A stretch of 47,131 bases of DNA from Bacteroidales bacterium (GTDB lineage: Bacteria; Bacteroidota; Bacteroidia; Bacteroidales; UBA932), in the NCBI GenBank assembly GCA_016290385.1, contig JAEETO010000007.1, positions 1 to 47,131 of the forward strand. Reading direction: 5' to 3'. Under the pieces are notes generated by a model, which saw only the letters and a list, made by a program, of their open reading frames with translations, was not told where the DNA came from and did no database searches. Shown here in pieces: positions 16,002 to 26,177 of the stretch. The position numbers and the translations under genes are program-made. Each line of letters begins with the position of its first letter. Position 1 is the stretch's first letter.

Positions 16002-17030
16002 GTCGATATAATGGCACCATCCGTGGGTATCCTCGGCTTCGCCGAACTGGATGCCCGTGATGTGCTTGTAGAGTTTCGTCGAAACGGGGCCGACCGAGCC
16101 GTCCGGCCCGTAGCGGAACGATCGCGTGATGGTCGGTTCCTCGAGTTTCGGCTTCACGTCGATGTGCGAGATCGGGGTGATGACCACGGCCGTGCCGCAG
16201 CCCGCCGCTTCCTCGAAGCTCGAAAGTTCCTCGAACGGGACGGCACGCTGCTCCACCTTCATGCCCAGGTCTTCGGCCACCTGCCGGAGGGTCTTGTTGG
16301 TCACGGAGGGAAGCACGCTGTCGGACAGCGGGGTGATGTAGGTGTTGTCGCGGATGCCGAAGAAGTTGGATGAACCGAATTCATCGACATACTCCCGCGT
16401 GGAGGAGTTCAGGTAGAGCAACTCGGTGTAACCCTGGTTGTGCGCGATCTGGTATGGCACGAAGGTCGTGGCGTAATTGCTGCTGAGCTTGTAGCTGCCG
16501 GAGCCCTTGGGCGCGGCCCGGTCGTGATCGCCCGGGATCACGGCGGCGCAGGACTTGAGATAGGCGCCGTAGTAGGAGCCCACCGGTGCGCACATCACTG
16601 CAAAGATGGCTTCGGGATAGGGCACCAGCTGCATCTGGGGGTGTACCGCGAAGAGCAGCGGCCGGATGTACATCGAAGCGCCGTAGCCGTACGGCGGCAG
16701 GAATTCCAGGTTGTTCTTCACGCAGAGTTCACTCATCTGGATGAAGAGTTCCTCAGGCGGGCAGGGCAGGCCCAGGTACTTGGCCGAACGGACCATGCGG
16801 GCAGCGTTCTGGTCGGGCCGGAACATGGCCACGCGGCCGTCCTTCTGCCGGAAGGTCTTGAAGCCTTCGAAGCAGGACATGGCATAGTGCAGCACCTGTG
16901 CGAAGGGGTCGAGCGTGAAGGAGAAGGTTTCCGTGGTTTGGGCGGGAGACCAGGCTCCGTCCTTGAAATGCGACACGACAACCGTGCGTGTCCTATAGGC
17001 GTCAAAGCCCAAAGTTTTCCAGTCAATCAT
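15996..17030 (-). CDS. ilvE: branched-chain amino acid aminotransferase
   Basis: A 344-residue class IV (fold type IV) PLP transaminase for the last step of Val, Leu and Ile synthesis. MSCFEGFKTFRQKDGR is the substrate-pocket motif, GSYKLSSNYATTF holds the probable PLP lysine, and EFGSSNFFGI and TPLSDSVLPSVTNKTLR match the PLP phosphate-binding regions. The length is typical of the eukaryote-like BCAT group found in Bacteroidota. It is the distal gene of the ilv-leu operon, 12 nt after leuB. Its stop overlaps that of the convergent carB by 6 bp, and no terminator separates the two transcripts. Confidence 0.93.
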   Translation of the reverse strand: MIDWKTLGFDAYRTRTVVVSHFKDGAWSPAQTTETFSFTLDPFAQVLHYAMSCFEGFKTFRQKDGRVAMFRPDQNAARMVRSAKYLGLPCPPEELFIQMSELCVKNNLEFLPPYGYGASMYIRPLLFAVHPQMQLVPYPEAIFAVMCAPVGSYYGAYLKSCAAVIPGDHDRAAPKGSGSYKLSSNYATTFVPYQIAHNQGYTELLYLNSSTREYVDEFGSSNFFGIRDNTYITPLSDSVLPSVTNKTLRQVAEDLGMKVEQRAVPFEELSSFEEAAGCGTAVVITPISHIDVKPKLEEPTITRSFRYGPDGSVGPVSTKLYKHITGIQFGEAEDTHGWCHYIDL

Positions 17031-17042
17031 AGCTATCGGTTT

Positions 17043-18110
17043 TTATTTTCTTTCGATTCTTTCTGCAATCCAGTCGCCGACCTGCGACGTGGAGAAGGCC
17101 TTCCCCCCGTCGGCCAGGTCGTCCGTCACGACACCCGCCGCCAGCGAATCGGCGACGGCCTGCCGGATGGCTTTCCCCTCGGCCATCAGGCCGAAGGCAT
17201 ATTCAAACATCATTGCCGCCGAGAGGATGGCAGCCACGGGATTGGCGATGCCCTTGCCCGCCGCCTGCGGCCACGAGCCGTGGATGGGTTCATAGACCCC
17301 GGTCTTCTCGCCGATGGAGGCGGAGGCCAGCAGGCCCATCGACCCGGACACCACGCTGGCCTCGTCCGTGAGGATATCGCCGAAGGTGTTCTCCGTCACG
17401 ATGACGTCGAAGAACTTCGGCCCGGTGATGAGTTTCATCGCGGCGTTGTCCACGAACATGTAGTCCGTCGTCACCTCCGGATATTGCGGCGCCATCTCCT
17501 GGGCGACCTGGCGCCACAGGCGGGACGACTCGAGGACATTGGCCTTGTCCACCACGGTCAGGTGCTTTCTGCGCTGCATCGCAAAAGTGAACGCCTGCTT
17601 CAGGATACGCTCGATCTCGTAACGGTGGTAGATATTGGTGTCGTAGGCGGTGTCGCCGCCGTCCAGGCGGCCCTTCTCGCCGAAATACATGCCGCCCGTC
17701 AATTCGCGGAGCACAAGGAAATCGGCCCCGTCCACCAGTTCTTCTTTCAGCGGGGATTTGTGGACCAGCGACTTGAAGGTTTCCACGGGGCGCAGGTTGG
17801 CATACAGGCCGAGCTGCTTCCGCATGGCCAGCAGGCCCTGTTCCGGGCGCACCCTGGCGGTCGGGTCGTTGTCATATTTCGGATCGCCCACGGCGCCGAA
17901 CAAGACGGCATCCGCTTCCAGGCAGGTCCGGTAGGTTTCTTCGGGGAAGGCGTTGCCGAAACGGTCGATGGCGCAGGCACCCGCCCAGGCGAAATGCCAG
18001 GATACTTCATGCCCGAACCGGCGGCACACGGCATCCACAACTTTTGCGGCCTCTTCCACGACTTCCGGGCCGATGCCGTCACCCGGTAGTTTTGCGATAT
18101 TCAGTTTCAT
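17043..18110 (-). CDS. leuB: 3-isopropylmalate dehydrogenase
   Basis: A 355-residue NAD-dependent beta-decarboxylating dehydrogenase. [15 protein letters not shown] is at the N-terminus, [12 protein letters not shown] in the middle, and the family signature [19 protein letters not shown] binds metal and substrate. The nicotinamide/adenine region is [18 protein letters not shown]. It oxidises 3-isopropylmalate, and in citramalate-using organisms also 3-methylmalate. It overlaps the upstream LeuA paralog by 4 nt (ATGA). Confidence 0.96.
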   Translation of the reverse strand: MKLNIAKLPGDGIGPEVVEEAAKVVDAVCRRFGHEVSWHFAWAGACAIDRFGNAFPEETYRTCLEADAVLFGAVGDPKYDNDPTARVRPEQGLLAMRKQLGLYANLRPVETFKSLVHKSPLKEELVDGADFLVLRELTGGMYFGEKGRLDGGDTAYDTNIYHRYEIERILKQAFTFAMQRRKHLTVVDKANVLESSRLWRQVAQEMAPQYPEVTTDYMFVDNAAMKLITGPKFFDVIVTENTFGDILTDEASVVSGSMGLLASASIGEKTGVYEPIHGSWPQAAGKGIANPVAAILSAAMMFEYAFGLMAEGKAIRQAVADSLAAGVVTDDLADGGKAFSTSQVGDWIAERIERK

Positions 18111-19624
18111 ACTTCAATGATATTTAACATCTTGACTGTTGCCTTGATGGCAGCTTCCGTCTGGTCGGAGTCGATGCCGCGCGTCTTGAAGGCACGGCCG
18201 TCCATATCCCAGGAAATGGTTGTCTCCACCAGCGCGTCGGTCTTGCCGCCGGGCGGTATTTTCACCACATAGTCGGTGAGCCGGGGATGTTTCCGGCCCA
18301 GCCGGTCGTATATCTTCCAGAGGGCTTTCATGAAGGCGTCGTACTGGCCGTCGCCGGCCGAGGACTCTTCGTATTCCGTGCCCTGGATGTCGATGCGCAT
18401 GTTGGCCACGGGGCGCATGCCCCGCGCCAGCTGCAGGCTGTAATTGATGATGCGGATGCGCTGTTCCCGGGCCGCCGTGGAATCACTCTTGAGGATGTCG
18501 GCGATGATGAACGGCAGGTCCTCCGGACTCAGGGACTCTTTCTTGTCGCCCAGCTCCACCACGCGTTCGGTGACCAGCTTCATCTGCGCGGCGTCGAGCG
18601 TGATGCCCAGCGTCTCCAGGTTCTTCATGATGTTGGCCTTGCCGCTGGTCTTGCCCAGAGCGTAATGGCGGTGACGGCCGAAACGCTCGGGCAGCAGGGC
18701 GTTCTGGTACAGGCCTCCCTTCTTGTCGCCGTCGGCGTGTACGCCGCTGGTCTGGGTGAACACGAATTCGCCCACCAGGGGCAGATTGGCGGGAATGCGC
18801 ACGCCGGAGATGGTTTCCACATAGCGGCACACATGCATCAGCTTGCCCTCGTCGAGGGAATTCTCCACATGCAGGTGGTCGTTGAGCAGGCCTACCGCGC
18901 TCGATACGGGGAGGTTGCCAGCCCGCTCGCCCAGGCCGTTGACCGTGGTATGCAGGCCCTGCACCCCTGCCTTCACCGCTTCCAGCGCGTTGGCGGCCGC
19001 CATGCCGTAATCGTTGTGGGCATGGAAGTCGAAATGGACGCCGGGGTAGCGCTCCACCATCTGGCGGCAGTATTCCGCCGCCATGGCGGGGTTCAGCACG
19101 CCGAGCGTGTCGGGGAGCATGATCCGGCGCAACGGTGCATCTTTCAAGGCGTCCATCATGAAATGGACATAGTCGGGCGATGCGGCCATGCCGTCGGACC
19201 AGTCTTCCAGATAGAGATTGACTGCCATTCCCTGTGCCACGGCCAGGTCGATGTCGCGCAGGATGTCGTCCCTGTGGGCACGGGGCGTCTTGCCCAGCTG
19301 CCCTTCCACATGGCGGAGAGATCCCTTGGCCAGCAGGTTCATCACCCGGCCGCCCACACTGCTTATCCACGCGATGGACCGGCCGCCGTCCACGAAACCG
19401 AGGATCTCCACCTGGTCGAGACGGCCCGCCCCGGACGCCCACTGGCAGATCCGGGTACAGGCGGCCTGTTCGCCCGAGGAAACGAGCGCCGACCCCACTT
19501 CGATGCGGTTCACCTTCAGTTCCTCCAGCAACAGGCGCGCAATGGCCAGCTTCTCGTCGGCATTGAACGAGACCCCGGCTGTCTGCTCTCCGTCCCTCAG
19601 AGTGGTATCCATCACTTCGATCAT
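18107..19624 (-). CDS. 2-isopropylmalate synthase paralog, possible (R)-citramalate synthase
   Basis: 505 residues with a DRE-TIM acyltransferase barrel: [16 protein letters not shown] (metal-binding Asp, catalytic Arg), [11 protein letters not shown] (metal His pair) and [11 protein letters not shown] LeuA-type regulatory domain follows (about 385-505). It is clearly distinct from the second synthase of this operon at 21575. Pairing with leuCD and leuB would allow either a second leucine-sensitive isopropylmalate synthase or citramalate synthesis from pyruvate, supplying 2-oxobutyrate for isoleucine without threonine deaminase. No ilvA lies in the window. The specificity cannot be read safely from sequence, so no symbol is given. 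It overlaps leuD and leuB by 4 nt each. Confidence 0.85.
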   Translation of the reverse strand: MIEVMDTTLRDGEQTAGVSFNADEKLAIARLLLEELKVNRIEVGSALVSSGEQAACTRICQWASGAGRLDQVEILGFVDGGRSIAWISSVGGRVMNLLAKGSLRHVEGQLGKTPRAHRDDILRDIDLAVAQGMAVNLYLEDWSDGMAASPDYVHFMMDALKDAPLRRIMLPDTLGVLNPAMAAEYCRQMVERYPGVHFDFHAHNDYGMAAANALEAVKAGVQGLHTTVNGLGERAGNLPVSSAVGLLNDHLHVENSLDEGKLMHVCRYVETISGVRIPANLPLVGEFVFTQTSGVHADGDKKGGLYQNALLPERFGRHRHYALGKTSGKANIMKNLETLGITLDAAQMKLVTERVVELGDKKESLSPEDLPFIIADILKSDSTAAREQRIRIINYSLQLARGMRPVANMRIDIQGTEYEESSAGDGQYDAFMKALWKIYDRLGRKHPRLTDYVVKIPPGGKTDALVETTISWDMDGRAFKTRGIDSDQTEAAIKATVKMLNIIEV

Positions 19625-20217
19625 GCGTTCTCGCGTTCGTACGCCTCGATCTTCGGCCGCTGCTCCAGCAGATAGTCGATGTCGTCGAGGGCGTTCATCA
19701 AACAGTATTTCTTGTAGGCGTTCAGTTCGAACCAGACACTGTGGTCCGTCGTCAGGTTGGTCACGGTCTGGTTCGGCACGTCGACCCGCACCCGGGCCGA
19801 AGGATCGGCCTTCACCGTGTTGAAGAGTTCCTGGAGGAAGGCTTCGTCCACCACGACGGGCAGCACAAAATTGTTGAGTTCGTTGTTTTTGTGGATATCC
19901 GCGAAAAAGCTGGATATCACCACCTTGAAACCATAACCCGCAATCGCCCAGGCCGCATGCTCGCGGCTGGAGCCCGAGCCGAAGTTGCGGCCGGCCAGCA
20001 GGATTTCGCCGCTGTAGCGGGGATCGTTGAGCACGAATCCGGGATCGGGTGTACCATCGGCGCGGTAGCGCCAGTCGCGGAACAGGTTTTCACCGAAATA
20101 GCGTTCATCGCGTGTGGTCGCTTTCAGGAAGCGGGCCGGGATGATCTGGTCGGTGTCGACGTTCTCCAGAGGAAGGGGAACGCAGGTGCTTTTTATGATG
20201 TTGAATTTCTGTTTCAT
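19621..20217 (-). CDS. leuD: 3-isopropylmalate dehydratase small subunit
   Basis: A 198-residue swivel-domain subunit of isopropylmalate isomerase. The motifs [12 protein letters not shown] and [14 protein letters not shown] are the substrate-binding hallmarks of the family. It pairs with LeuC to isomerise 2- to 3-isopropylmalate, and possibly citramalate. Four-nt ATGA overlaps with leuC upstream and the LeuA paralog downstream point to tight translational coupling. Confidence 0.95.
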   Translation of the reverse strand: MKQKFNIIKSTCVPLPLENVDTDQIIPARFLKATTRDERYFGENLFRDWRYRADGTPDPGFVLNDPRYSGEILLAGRNFGSGSSREHAAWAIAGYGFKVVISSFFADIHKNNELNNFVLPVVVDEAFLQELFNTVKADPSARVRVDVPNQTVTNLTTDHSVWFELNAYKKYCLMNALDDIDYLLEQRPKIEAYERENA

Positions 20218-21578
20218 ATTGTTCGGGGATCGGTGATGACGCCGGTGACGGCGGCGGCGGCGACGGTGAGGGGACTGGCGAGGAGGGTGCGGGCGCCGGG
20301 GCCCTGACGGCCTTCAAAGTTGCGGTTGCTGGTCGACAGGCAGTACTTTCCGGCGGGAACCTTGTCGTCGTTCATGCCCAGGCAGGCCGAACAACCCGGT
20401 TGCCGGATAGCAAAACCCGCCTCATGAAGGATTTTGTCGAGTCCTTCGGATTCGATCCGCCGCTGCACTTCCCAAGAGCCGGGCACAAGCCAGGCGACCA
20501 GGCCGGGCGCCTTCCGGCGGCCCTTGACCAAGGAGGCGAAGGCCCGGAAATCTTCGATGCGTCCGTTGGTGCAGGCGCCCAGAAACACATAGTCCACCGG
20601 CTTGCCGAGCAACTTCTCCCCTGCCTGGAATCCCATGTATTGCAGCGACTTTTCCGCTGCATCGGCAGGGATGGTTCCATCGATGGGCATGGCCATTCCG
20701 GGATTGGTGCCATAGGTGATCATCGGAGCGATGTCCGCCGCATCGAATGCGAGTTCCCGGTCGAAGACCGCGTCGTCGCCGCTGCGTAACGTACGCCACC
20801 AGGCCACCGCACGTTCCCATTCCTTCCCTTTCGGGGCGAACTCCTTATCTTTCAGGTACGCGAATGTCACTTCATCGGGGGCGATGAAGCCTCCCCTTGC
20901 GCCCATCTCAATCGAGAGGTTGCACAAAGTCAGGCGTCCTTCCATCGAGAGGCTGCGGACCGCGCTGCCGGCATATTCCACGAAGTAACCTGTGGCACCG
21001 GAAGTGGTCAGCTGCTGCATGAGATAAAGCGCCATGTCCTTGGCCTTGACGCCCGGTCCCAGCTTTCCCTCGATGCGGATGCGCATCGACTGTGGCTTCG
21101 GCTGCAGAATGCACTGGGAAGCCATCACCATCTCGACTTCGCTGGTGCCGATGCCGAAAGCCACGGCACCGACCGCTCCGTGCGTGGACGTGTGGGAATC
21201 ACCGCACACGATGGTCATGCCGGGCAGCGAAAGGCCCCGTTCCGGACCTACGACATGGATGATGCCGTTGCGCGGATCCATCATTCCGTAGTGCGTCAGG
21301 CCGAATTCCGCCGCATTGGCGGCCAGGGTCTCGACCTGCTTGCGGGAAACCGGGTCCTCGATAGGCATGTCCTGGTCGTGCGTAGGCGTATTGTGGTCGG
21401 GCATGCAGACGATCTTTTCCGGACGGAAACAACGGATGCCCCGTGCGCGAAGGCCGTCGAACGCCTGCGGGCTCGTCACCTCGTGGCAGTAGAGCCGGTC
21501 GACATAAAGCTGGTCAGGTCCGTCTTCCACGTGCTGCACGACGTGTGCATCCCATATTTTGTCGAACAGGGTGTTCAT
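20214..21578 (-). CDS. leuC: 3-isopropylmalate dehydratase large subunit
   Basis: A 454-residue aconitase-superfamily protein carrying the [4Fe-4S] cluster. [15 protein letters not shown] includes one cluster ligand region. The paired cysteines in [13 protein letters not shown] and [10 protein letters not shown] complete the site. Length and order are normal for bacterial LeuC. It overlaps leuA upstream and leuD downstream by 4 nt each. Confidence 0.96.
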   Translation of the reverse strand: MNTLFDKIWDAHVVQHVEDGPDQLYVDRLYCHEVTSPQAFDGLRARGIRCFRPEKIVCMPDHNTPTHDQDMPIEDPVSRKQVETLAANAAEFGLTHYGMMDPRNGIIHVVGPERGLSLPGMTIVCGDSHTSTHGAVGAVAFGIGTSEVEMVMASQCILQPKPQSMRIRIEGKLGPGVKAKDMALYLMQQLTTSGATGYFVEYAGSAVRSLSMEGRLTLCNLSIEMGARGGFIAPDEVTFAYLKDKEFAPKGKEWERAVAWWRTLRSGDDAVFDRELAFDAADIAPMITYGTNPGMAMPIDGTIPADAAEKSLQYMGFQAGEKLLGKPVDYVFLGACTNGRIEDFRAFASLVKGRRKAPGLVAWLVPGSWEVQRRIESEGLDKILHEAGFAIRQPGCSACLGMNDDKVPAGKYCLSTSNRNFEGRQGPGARTLLASPLTVAAAAVTGVITDPRTI

Positions 21579-23074
21579 TCTTGCTTGAATTTGTTGATAC
21601 AGTCAATATAGGCTTCCACGGAACCGCTCACGATATCGGTGCTGGCACCGAAGCCGTAGTACAAGTGCCCGGCGTGCTCCACCTGCATATGGACCTTCGC
21701 CACGTCGTCGGAACCCTTGGTGATGCTCTGGATCGTGAATTCCTTGATGACCATCTGCCGCTTGATGATGGTCTTGAGGGCATTGATGGCAGCGTCCACC
21801 GGACCGTTGCCGACGGCGGCCGCCTCGAATTTCTCCCCTGCGATGTCAAGGCCGATGCTCGCCACGGGACGGACGCCCACGCCGCTGGTCACCTGCAGGA
21901 AGTCGAGCTTCACGTGGTGGTTTTCGGAACGATCCATGCCGGCCAGCACCAGGAGGTCTTCGTCGCCGATCTGCTTCTTCTTGTCGGCCAGGCGGAGGAA
22001 AGCCTCGTAGGTCTTGTCGAGCTTGTCGTCGCTGAGCTTGACGCCGAGCGCCTCGAGCCGCGTACGAAGGGCGGCATGGCCGCTGCGGGCCGTCAGGACG
22101 ATGGCGTTGCCGTCGAGGCCGATATCTTTCGGATCGATGATCTCGTAGGTGCTCATGTCCTTGATCACGCCGTCCTGGTGGATGCCGGACGAGTGGGCGA
22201 ATGCGTTGCGGCCCACGATGGCCTTGTTGGCCTGCACCGGCATGTTCATCAGGCTCGACACCGTGCGGCTGAGCCCGTATATCTTCTTGGCGTTGATGTT
22301 GGTTTCCAGGTTGATCTCCTTGTGGCTCTTGAGAATCATGGCGATCTCCTCGAGGGCGGTGTTGCCCGCACGCTCACCCACGCCGTTGATGGTCACTTCA
22401 CACTGGCGGGCACCGGCCATCAGGCCGGCCATCGAGTTGGCCGTAGCCATGCCCAGGTCGTTGTGGCAGTGGGTGGAGACGATCACCTTGTCGATGCCGT
22501 CCACGTGCTCCATCAGGTAGCGGATCTTGGCCCCGTACTCATCGGGCAGGCAATAGCCGGTGGTGTCGGGAATGTTGACTACCGTGGCGCCGGCCTTCAC
22601 GACGGCCTCGACGACTCGGGCGAGATATTCATTCTCGGTGCGGCCGGCATCCTCGGCGTAGAATTCCACGTCCTCGACATATTTCTTGGCATATTTCACG
22701 GCCCGGACGGCCCGCTCGATGATCTCTTCGCGGTTGGAGTTGAACTTGTAGCGGATATGGCTGTCGGAGGTACCGATACCGGTATGGATGCGTTTGTGCT
22801 TGGCGTAGCGGAGCGCCTCCACGGCCACGTCGATGTCTTTCTCCACGGCCCGGGTCAGGCCGCAGATCGTCGGCCAGGTCACTGCCTTGGAAATCTCCAC
22901 CACGGAATTGAAATCGCCCGGGCTGGAGACCGGGAATCCGGCTTCGATCACGTCGACGCCGAGTTCCTCCAGCGCCTTGGCCACCTGGATCTTCTCCACG
23001 GTGTTGAGCTGGCAGCCGGGCACCTGTTCCCCGTCGCGGAGAGTGGTATCGAAAATATAAACGCGCTTGTCCAT
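21575..23074 (-). CDS. leuA: 2-isopropylmalate synthase
   Basis: A 499-residue canonical LeuA that condenses acetyl-CoA with 2-oxoisovalerate. The barrel motifs are [30 protein letters not shown] (metal His pair) and [24 protein letters not shown] begins the accessory region. The C-terminal ~120 residues form the leucine-binding regulatory domain, so feedback inhibition is expected. It follows ilvC by 9 nt and begins the leu half of the operon. Confidence 0.96.
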   Translation of the reverse strand: MDKRVYIFDTTLRDGEQVPGCQLNTVEKIQVAKALEELGVDVIEAGFPVSSPGDFNSVVEISKAVTWPTICGLTRAVEKDIDVAVEALRYAKHKRIHTGIGTSDSHIRYKFNSNREEIIERAVRAVKYAKKYVEDVEFYAEDAGRTENEYLARVVEAVVKAGATVVNIPDTTGYCLPDEYGAKIRYLMEHVDGIDKVIVSTHCHNDLGMATANSMAGLMAGARQCEVTINGVGERAGNTALEEIAMILKSHKEINLETNINAKKIYGLSRTVSSLMNMPVQANKAIVGRNAFAHSSGIHQDGVIKDMSTYEIIDPKDIGLDGNAIVLTARSGHAALRTRLEALGVKLSDDKLDKTYEAFLRLADKKKQIGDEDLLVLAGMDRSENHHVKLDFLQVTSGVGVRPVASIGLDIAGEKFEAAAVGNGPVDAAINALKTIIKRQMVIKEFTIQSITKGSDDVAKVHMQVEHAGHLYYGFGASTDIVSGSVEAYIDCINKFKQE

Positions 23075-23083
23075 TCCGCAGGC

Positions 23084-24130
23084 TTATTTGTTGTTTTCAG
23101 GACGGAGGGCGCGGACGGTCTCGGCGGTGCGCCACATCTCACTCTCGCGGAGTTCCTTGAGTTCCCGCTCCAGGCCTTCGCGGTAGTCGGGCTTGCTGTT
23201 GGCATCGATGGCTATCTGGGCTTCTGTGCCGTTTTTCACCCGCTGGTAGAGCTGCTGCATCACGGGCTTGATGGCATCGTGGAACGGGCCTTTCCAGTCG
23301 AGTGCGCCGCGCTGGGCAGTGGTGGAGCAGTTGGCATACATCCAGTCCATGCCCCTGGCCGCGAACAGCGGCATAAGCGACTGGGTGAGTTCTTCCACGG
23401 TTTCGTTGAAGGCCTCGGAGGGTGTATGGCCATTCTCGCGGAGCACTTCGTACTGTGCACTGAGCAGGCCCTGGATGGCACCCATCAGCGAGCCGCGTTC
23501 GCCTGTCAGGTCGGAAACCGCCTCACGCTGGAAAGTGGTTTCGAAGAGGTAGCCCGAGCCGATGCCGATGCCGATGGCCAGGGTATCCTGGAGGGCATGG
23601 CCTGAAACGTCCTGGTACACGGCGTACGATGAGTTGATGCCGCGGCCTTCGAGGAAAAGCGAGCGGACCGTCGCGCCGGAACCCTTCGGGGCCACCATGA
23701 TCACGTCGATATCTGCCGGCGGGACACAGCCCGTGCGGTCGCTCCAGGTGATGGCGAAGCCGTGCGAGAAATAGAGGGTCTTGCCGGGCTTGAGCAGCGG
23801 CTTGATGCGCGGCCACACCGACATCACGGCCGCGTCGGAAAGCAGGCAGAGCACGATGTCTCCCTTTTCCACGGCCTCTTCGATGCCAAAGAGGGTCTCG
23901 CCGGGCACCCAGCCGTCGCGGACGGCCTTGTCGAAGGTCTTGCCGGGACGCTGTCCCACGATGACCTTGAATCCGTTGTCTTTCAGGTTGAGCGACTGGC
24001 CCGGACCCTGCACGCCGTAGCCGATGCAGGCGATAGTTCTGCCACTGAGCGCCTTGCGCGCCATGTCAAGGGTAAATTCCTCACGGGTCACGACGGTCTC
24101 TTCCACGCCGCCAAAATTCATTTTTGCCAT
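23084..24130 (-). CDS. ilvC: ketol-acid reductoisomerase
   Basis: A 348-residue class I-length KARI (NADPH- and Mg-dependent), second step of Val/Ile synthesis. The Rossmann motif is ACIGYGVQGPGQSLNLKDNG. The Mg site and knotted C-terminal domain have ETTFQREAVSDLTGERG and GHTPSEAFNETVEEL. The phosphate-binding loop between strand 2 and the following helix (VGQRPGKTF) suggests NADPH preference, but this is not certain. It lies 12 nt after ilvN and 9 nt before leuA. Confidence 0.96.
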   Translation of the reverse strand: MAKMNFGGVEETVVTREEFTLDMARKALSGRTIACIGYGVQGPGQSLNLKDNGFKVIVGQRPGKTFDKAVRDGWVPGETLFGIEEAVEKGDIVLCLLSDAAVMSVWPRIKPLLKPGKTLYFSHGFAITWSDRTGCVPPADIDVIMVAPKGSGATVRSLFLEGRGINSSYAVYQDVSGHALQDTLAIGIGIGSGYLFETTFQREAVSDLTGERGSLMGAIQGLLSAQYEVLRENGHTPSEAFNETVEELTQSLMPLFAARGMDWMYANCSTTAQRGALDWKGPFHDAIKPVMQQLYQRVKNGTEAQIAIDANSKPDYREGLERELKELRESEMWRTAETVRALRPENNK

Positions 24131-24142
24131 AGTGTTGTATTT

Positions 24143-24466
24143 TTAAATGTTGTTGCTTTCTGTTTCTCTTTCCTGCAGGAATTGTCGCACGTCATCGATC
24201 TCCCGGCAGGAGCGCTCGTTGTCGACTTCATAGTACGACTTGATGACGTCCACCTTCTTCTCTATCTGAAGGACGACAGTCTGGATCTGTGCCTCGGCGG
24301 CACGGGTGATGATCTTGAACTTGTGGATACCCGCTATCTGAGATGGGTACACCAGCAGTTTCTCGATATTGAGGCTGCGACGGGTAAAGATGCCGGCAAT
24401 CGCGCTCAGAAGGCCCACCTGATTTTCGGTGTAGGCCGTGATTTCAAACAATTTCTCAGTCTCCAT
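24143..24466 (-). CDS. ilvN: acetolactate synthase small (regulatory) subunit, short form
   Basis: I chose the ATG at 24466, which overlaps ilvB by 11 nt and begins METEKLFEITAYTENQVG; a start at 24484 would add six residues. The protein is about 107 residues: an N-terminal ACT domain (NQVGLLSAIAGIFTRRSLNI, the valine-binding loop region) and a short tail. Other Bacteroidota IlvN proteins I recall are near 185 residues with a second C-terminal domain that is missing here. E. coli IlvN is 96 residues, so an ACT-only subunit can still work. It should bind IlvB and give valine feedback control. Confidence 0.9.
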   Translation of the reverse strand: METEKLFEITAYTENQVGLLSAIAGIFTRRSLNIEKLLVYPSQIAGIHKFKIITRAAEAQIQTVVLQIEKKVDVIKSYYEVDNERSCREIDDVRQFLQERETESNNI

Positions 24467-26174
24467 AATTGAACCAGTCTTCATTGTTCAACATGATTTC
24501 GTCCACGCTGCTTCCCGGCGGGATCATCGGGAACACCATGCTCTCTTCCCTGACATGCACATCCAGCAGGAAGGGGCCTTCCTGCGCGAACATCTGCCGG
24601 ATGGCGGACGGCAGTTCTTCCCGCGTCTCCACGTGGAGGCTGGGGATGCCGTAGGCCTGGGCGATGCCCGTGAATTCGGGATTCAGCATGCGGGTGCAGG
24701 AATAACGTTCCTGAAAGAAGAGCTGCTGCCACATCCGCACGTTGCCCAGCCAGTTGTTGTTGAGGAGCACGATCTTGACGTCCGTACCCTCCTGCATGAT
24801 GGTGCCCATTTCCTGGAAGGTCATCTGCAGGCCGCCGTCGCCCAGGAAGACGACCACGGTCCGTTCGGGCGCGGCGATCTTGGCGCCGATGGCGGCCGGC
24901 AGGCCGAAGCCCATCGTTCCCAGTCCGCCCGAGGAGATGAAACTGTGCGGCCGGACGAAGCGCGAATAGCGGGCAGCCAGCATCTGGTTCTGTCCCACGT
25001 CCGTAACGATCAGGGCCTCGCCTTTCACGGCCTCGGCCACACAGGCCACCACTTCGCCCGGATTGATTTCTCCCGTGCCGGGTTGGATTTCGGGCTCGAT
25101 GACCTTATGTTTCTCCACCGCGTCGCAGAGGATCGGTTCCATCTGCCACTCGCGGGTGGTACGCGGAGCGATGCGCTCAGTCAAGCCTGCGAGCACTTTG
25201 CGGGCGTCACCCACGATGCCCAGGTCCACGGGAACCAGTTTCCCGATCTCGGAAGGATCGATATCGATATGGATGATGCGGGCCTGCCGCGCATAGGTAT
25301 CCAGTTTTCCCGTCACACGGTCGTCGAATCGCATGCCCACGGCGACCAGCAGGTCGCAATGCTGCGTCATGACATTCGGGGCCAGATTGCCGTGCATGCC
25401 CAGCATCCCTTTCAGGTGCGGGTTGCCGGAATCCAGCGCGCCCAGTCCCAGCAGCGTGCTGCCGGCCGGAATGGCACCTTTCTCCAGAAAGGCCGCAAGT
25501 TCTTTCTCGGCTCCGGAAAGCAGGATGCCCTGGCCGTAGACCACGAAGGGTTTCCGGGCCTCGTCAATCATCCGCGCCGCTTCATCCAGCTGAGATTCCG
25601 AAACCTGCGGATCGGGGACATAGCTGCGGATGAAATGGCAGGGCTTCGGTGCATAGTCCACCAGTCCGGCCTGTGCGTCCTTGGTAAAGTCGAGCACGAC
25701 GGGACCGGGACGGCCTGTCCGGGCGATATAGAAGGCGCGCGATACGGCCCAGGCCACGTCTTCGGCCCTGCGGATCTGGTAGCTCCACTTCGTGATCGGG
25801 GTCGCCATGCCGATCAGGTCGATCTCCTGGAAGGCGTCCTTGCCCAGCAACTGGCAGGGAACCTGCCCCGCCACGACCACGACCGGCGTCGAGTCGATCA
25901 TCGCATCGGCCACACCCGTCACCACGTTGGTGGCACCGGGGCCCGAAGTCACGAGCACCATGCCCGGAATTCCGGAGGCCCGGGCATAGCCCTGCGCCGC
26001 ATGGATCGCCCCCTGTTCATGCCGGACCAGCACATGGCGGATTTGTGCCTGATAATTCCAATAGTGGTCATACACCGGCATGATCTGTCCGCCGGGATAG
26101 CCGAAAACCACTTTCACCTGTTCTTCCAGGAGAGAACGCCAGAACGCCTCGGCCCCTGTTATCTTCTGTTCCAT
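24456..26174 (-). CDS. ilvB: acetolactate synthase large (catalytic) subunit
   Basis: A 572-residue TPP- and FAD-dependent AHAS. HEQGAIHAAQGYARASG near residue 50 contains the catalytic Glu. The TPP-Mg motif is GDGGLQMTFQEMGTIMQ through LLNNNWLG. The central FAD-binding domain has GMRFDDRVTG. It makes acetolactate or acetohydroxybutyrate, the first common step of Val/Leu/Ile synthesis. It starts 3 nt after ilvD, and its end overlaps the ilvN start. Confidence 0.96.
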   Translation of the reverse strand: MEQKITGAEAFWRSLLEEQVKVVFGYPGGQIMPVYDHYWNYQAQIRHVLVRHEQGAIHAAQGYARASGIPGMVLVTSGPGATNVVTGVADAMIDSTPVVVVAGQVPCQLLGKDAFQEIDLIGMATPITKWSYQIRRAEDVAWAVSRAFYIARTGRPGPVVLDFTKDAQAGLVDYAPKPCHFIRSYVPDPQVSESQLDEAARMIDEARKPFVVYGQGILLSGAEKELAAFLEKGAIPAGSTLLGLGALDSGNPHLKGMLGMHGNLAPNVMTQHCDLLVAVGMRFDDRVTGKLDTYARQARIIHIDIDPSEIGKLVPVDLGIVGDARKVLAGLTERIAPRTTREWQMEPILCDAVEKHKVIEPEIQPGTGEINPGEVVACVAEAVKGEALIVTDVGQNQMLAARYSRFVRPHSFISSGGLGTMGFGLPAAIGAKIAAPERTVVVFLGDGGLQMTFQEMGTIMQEGTDVKIVLLNNNWLGNVRMWQQLFFQERYSCTRMLNPEFTGIAQAYGIPSLHVETREELPSAIRQMFAQEGPFLLDVHVREESMVFPMIPPGSSVDEIMLNNEDWFNYGD

Positions 26175-26177
26175 GGC

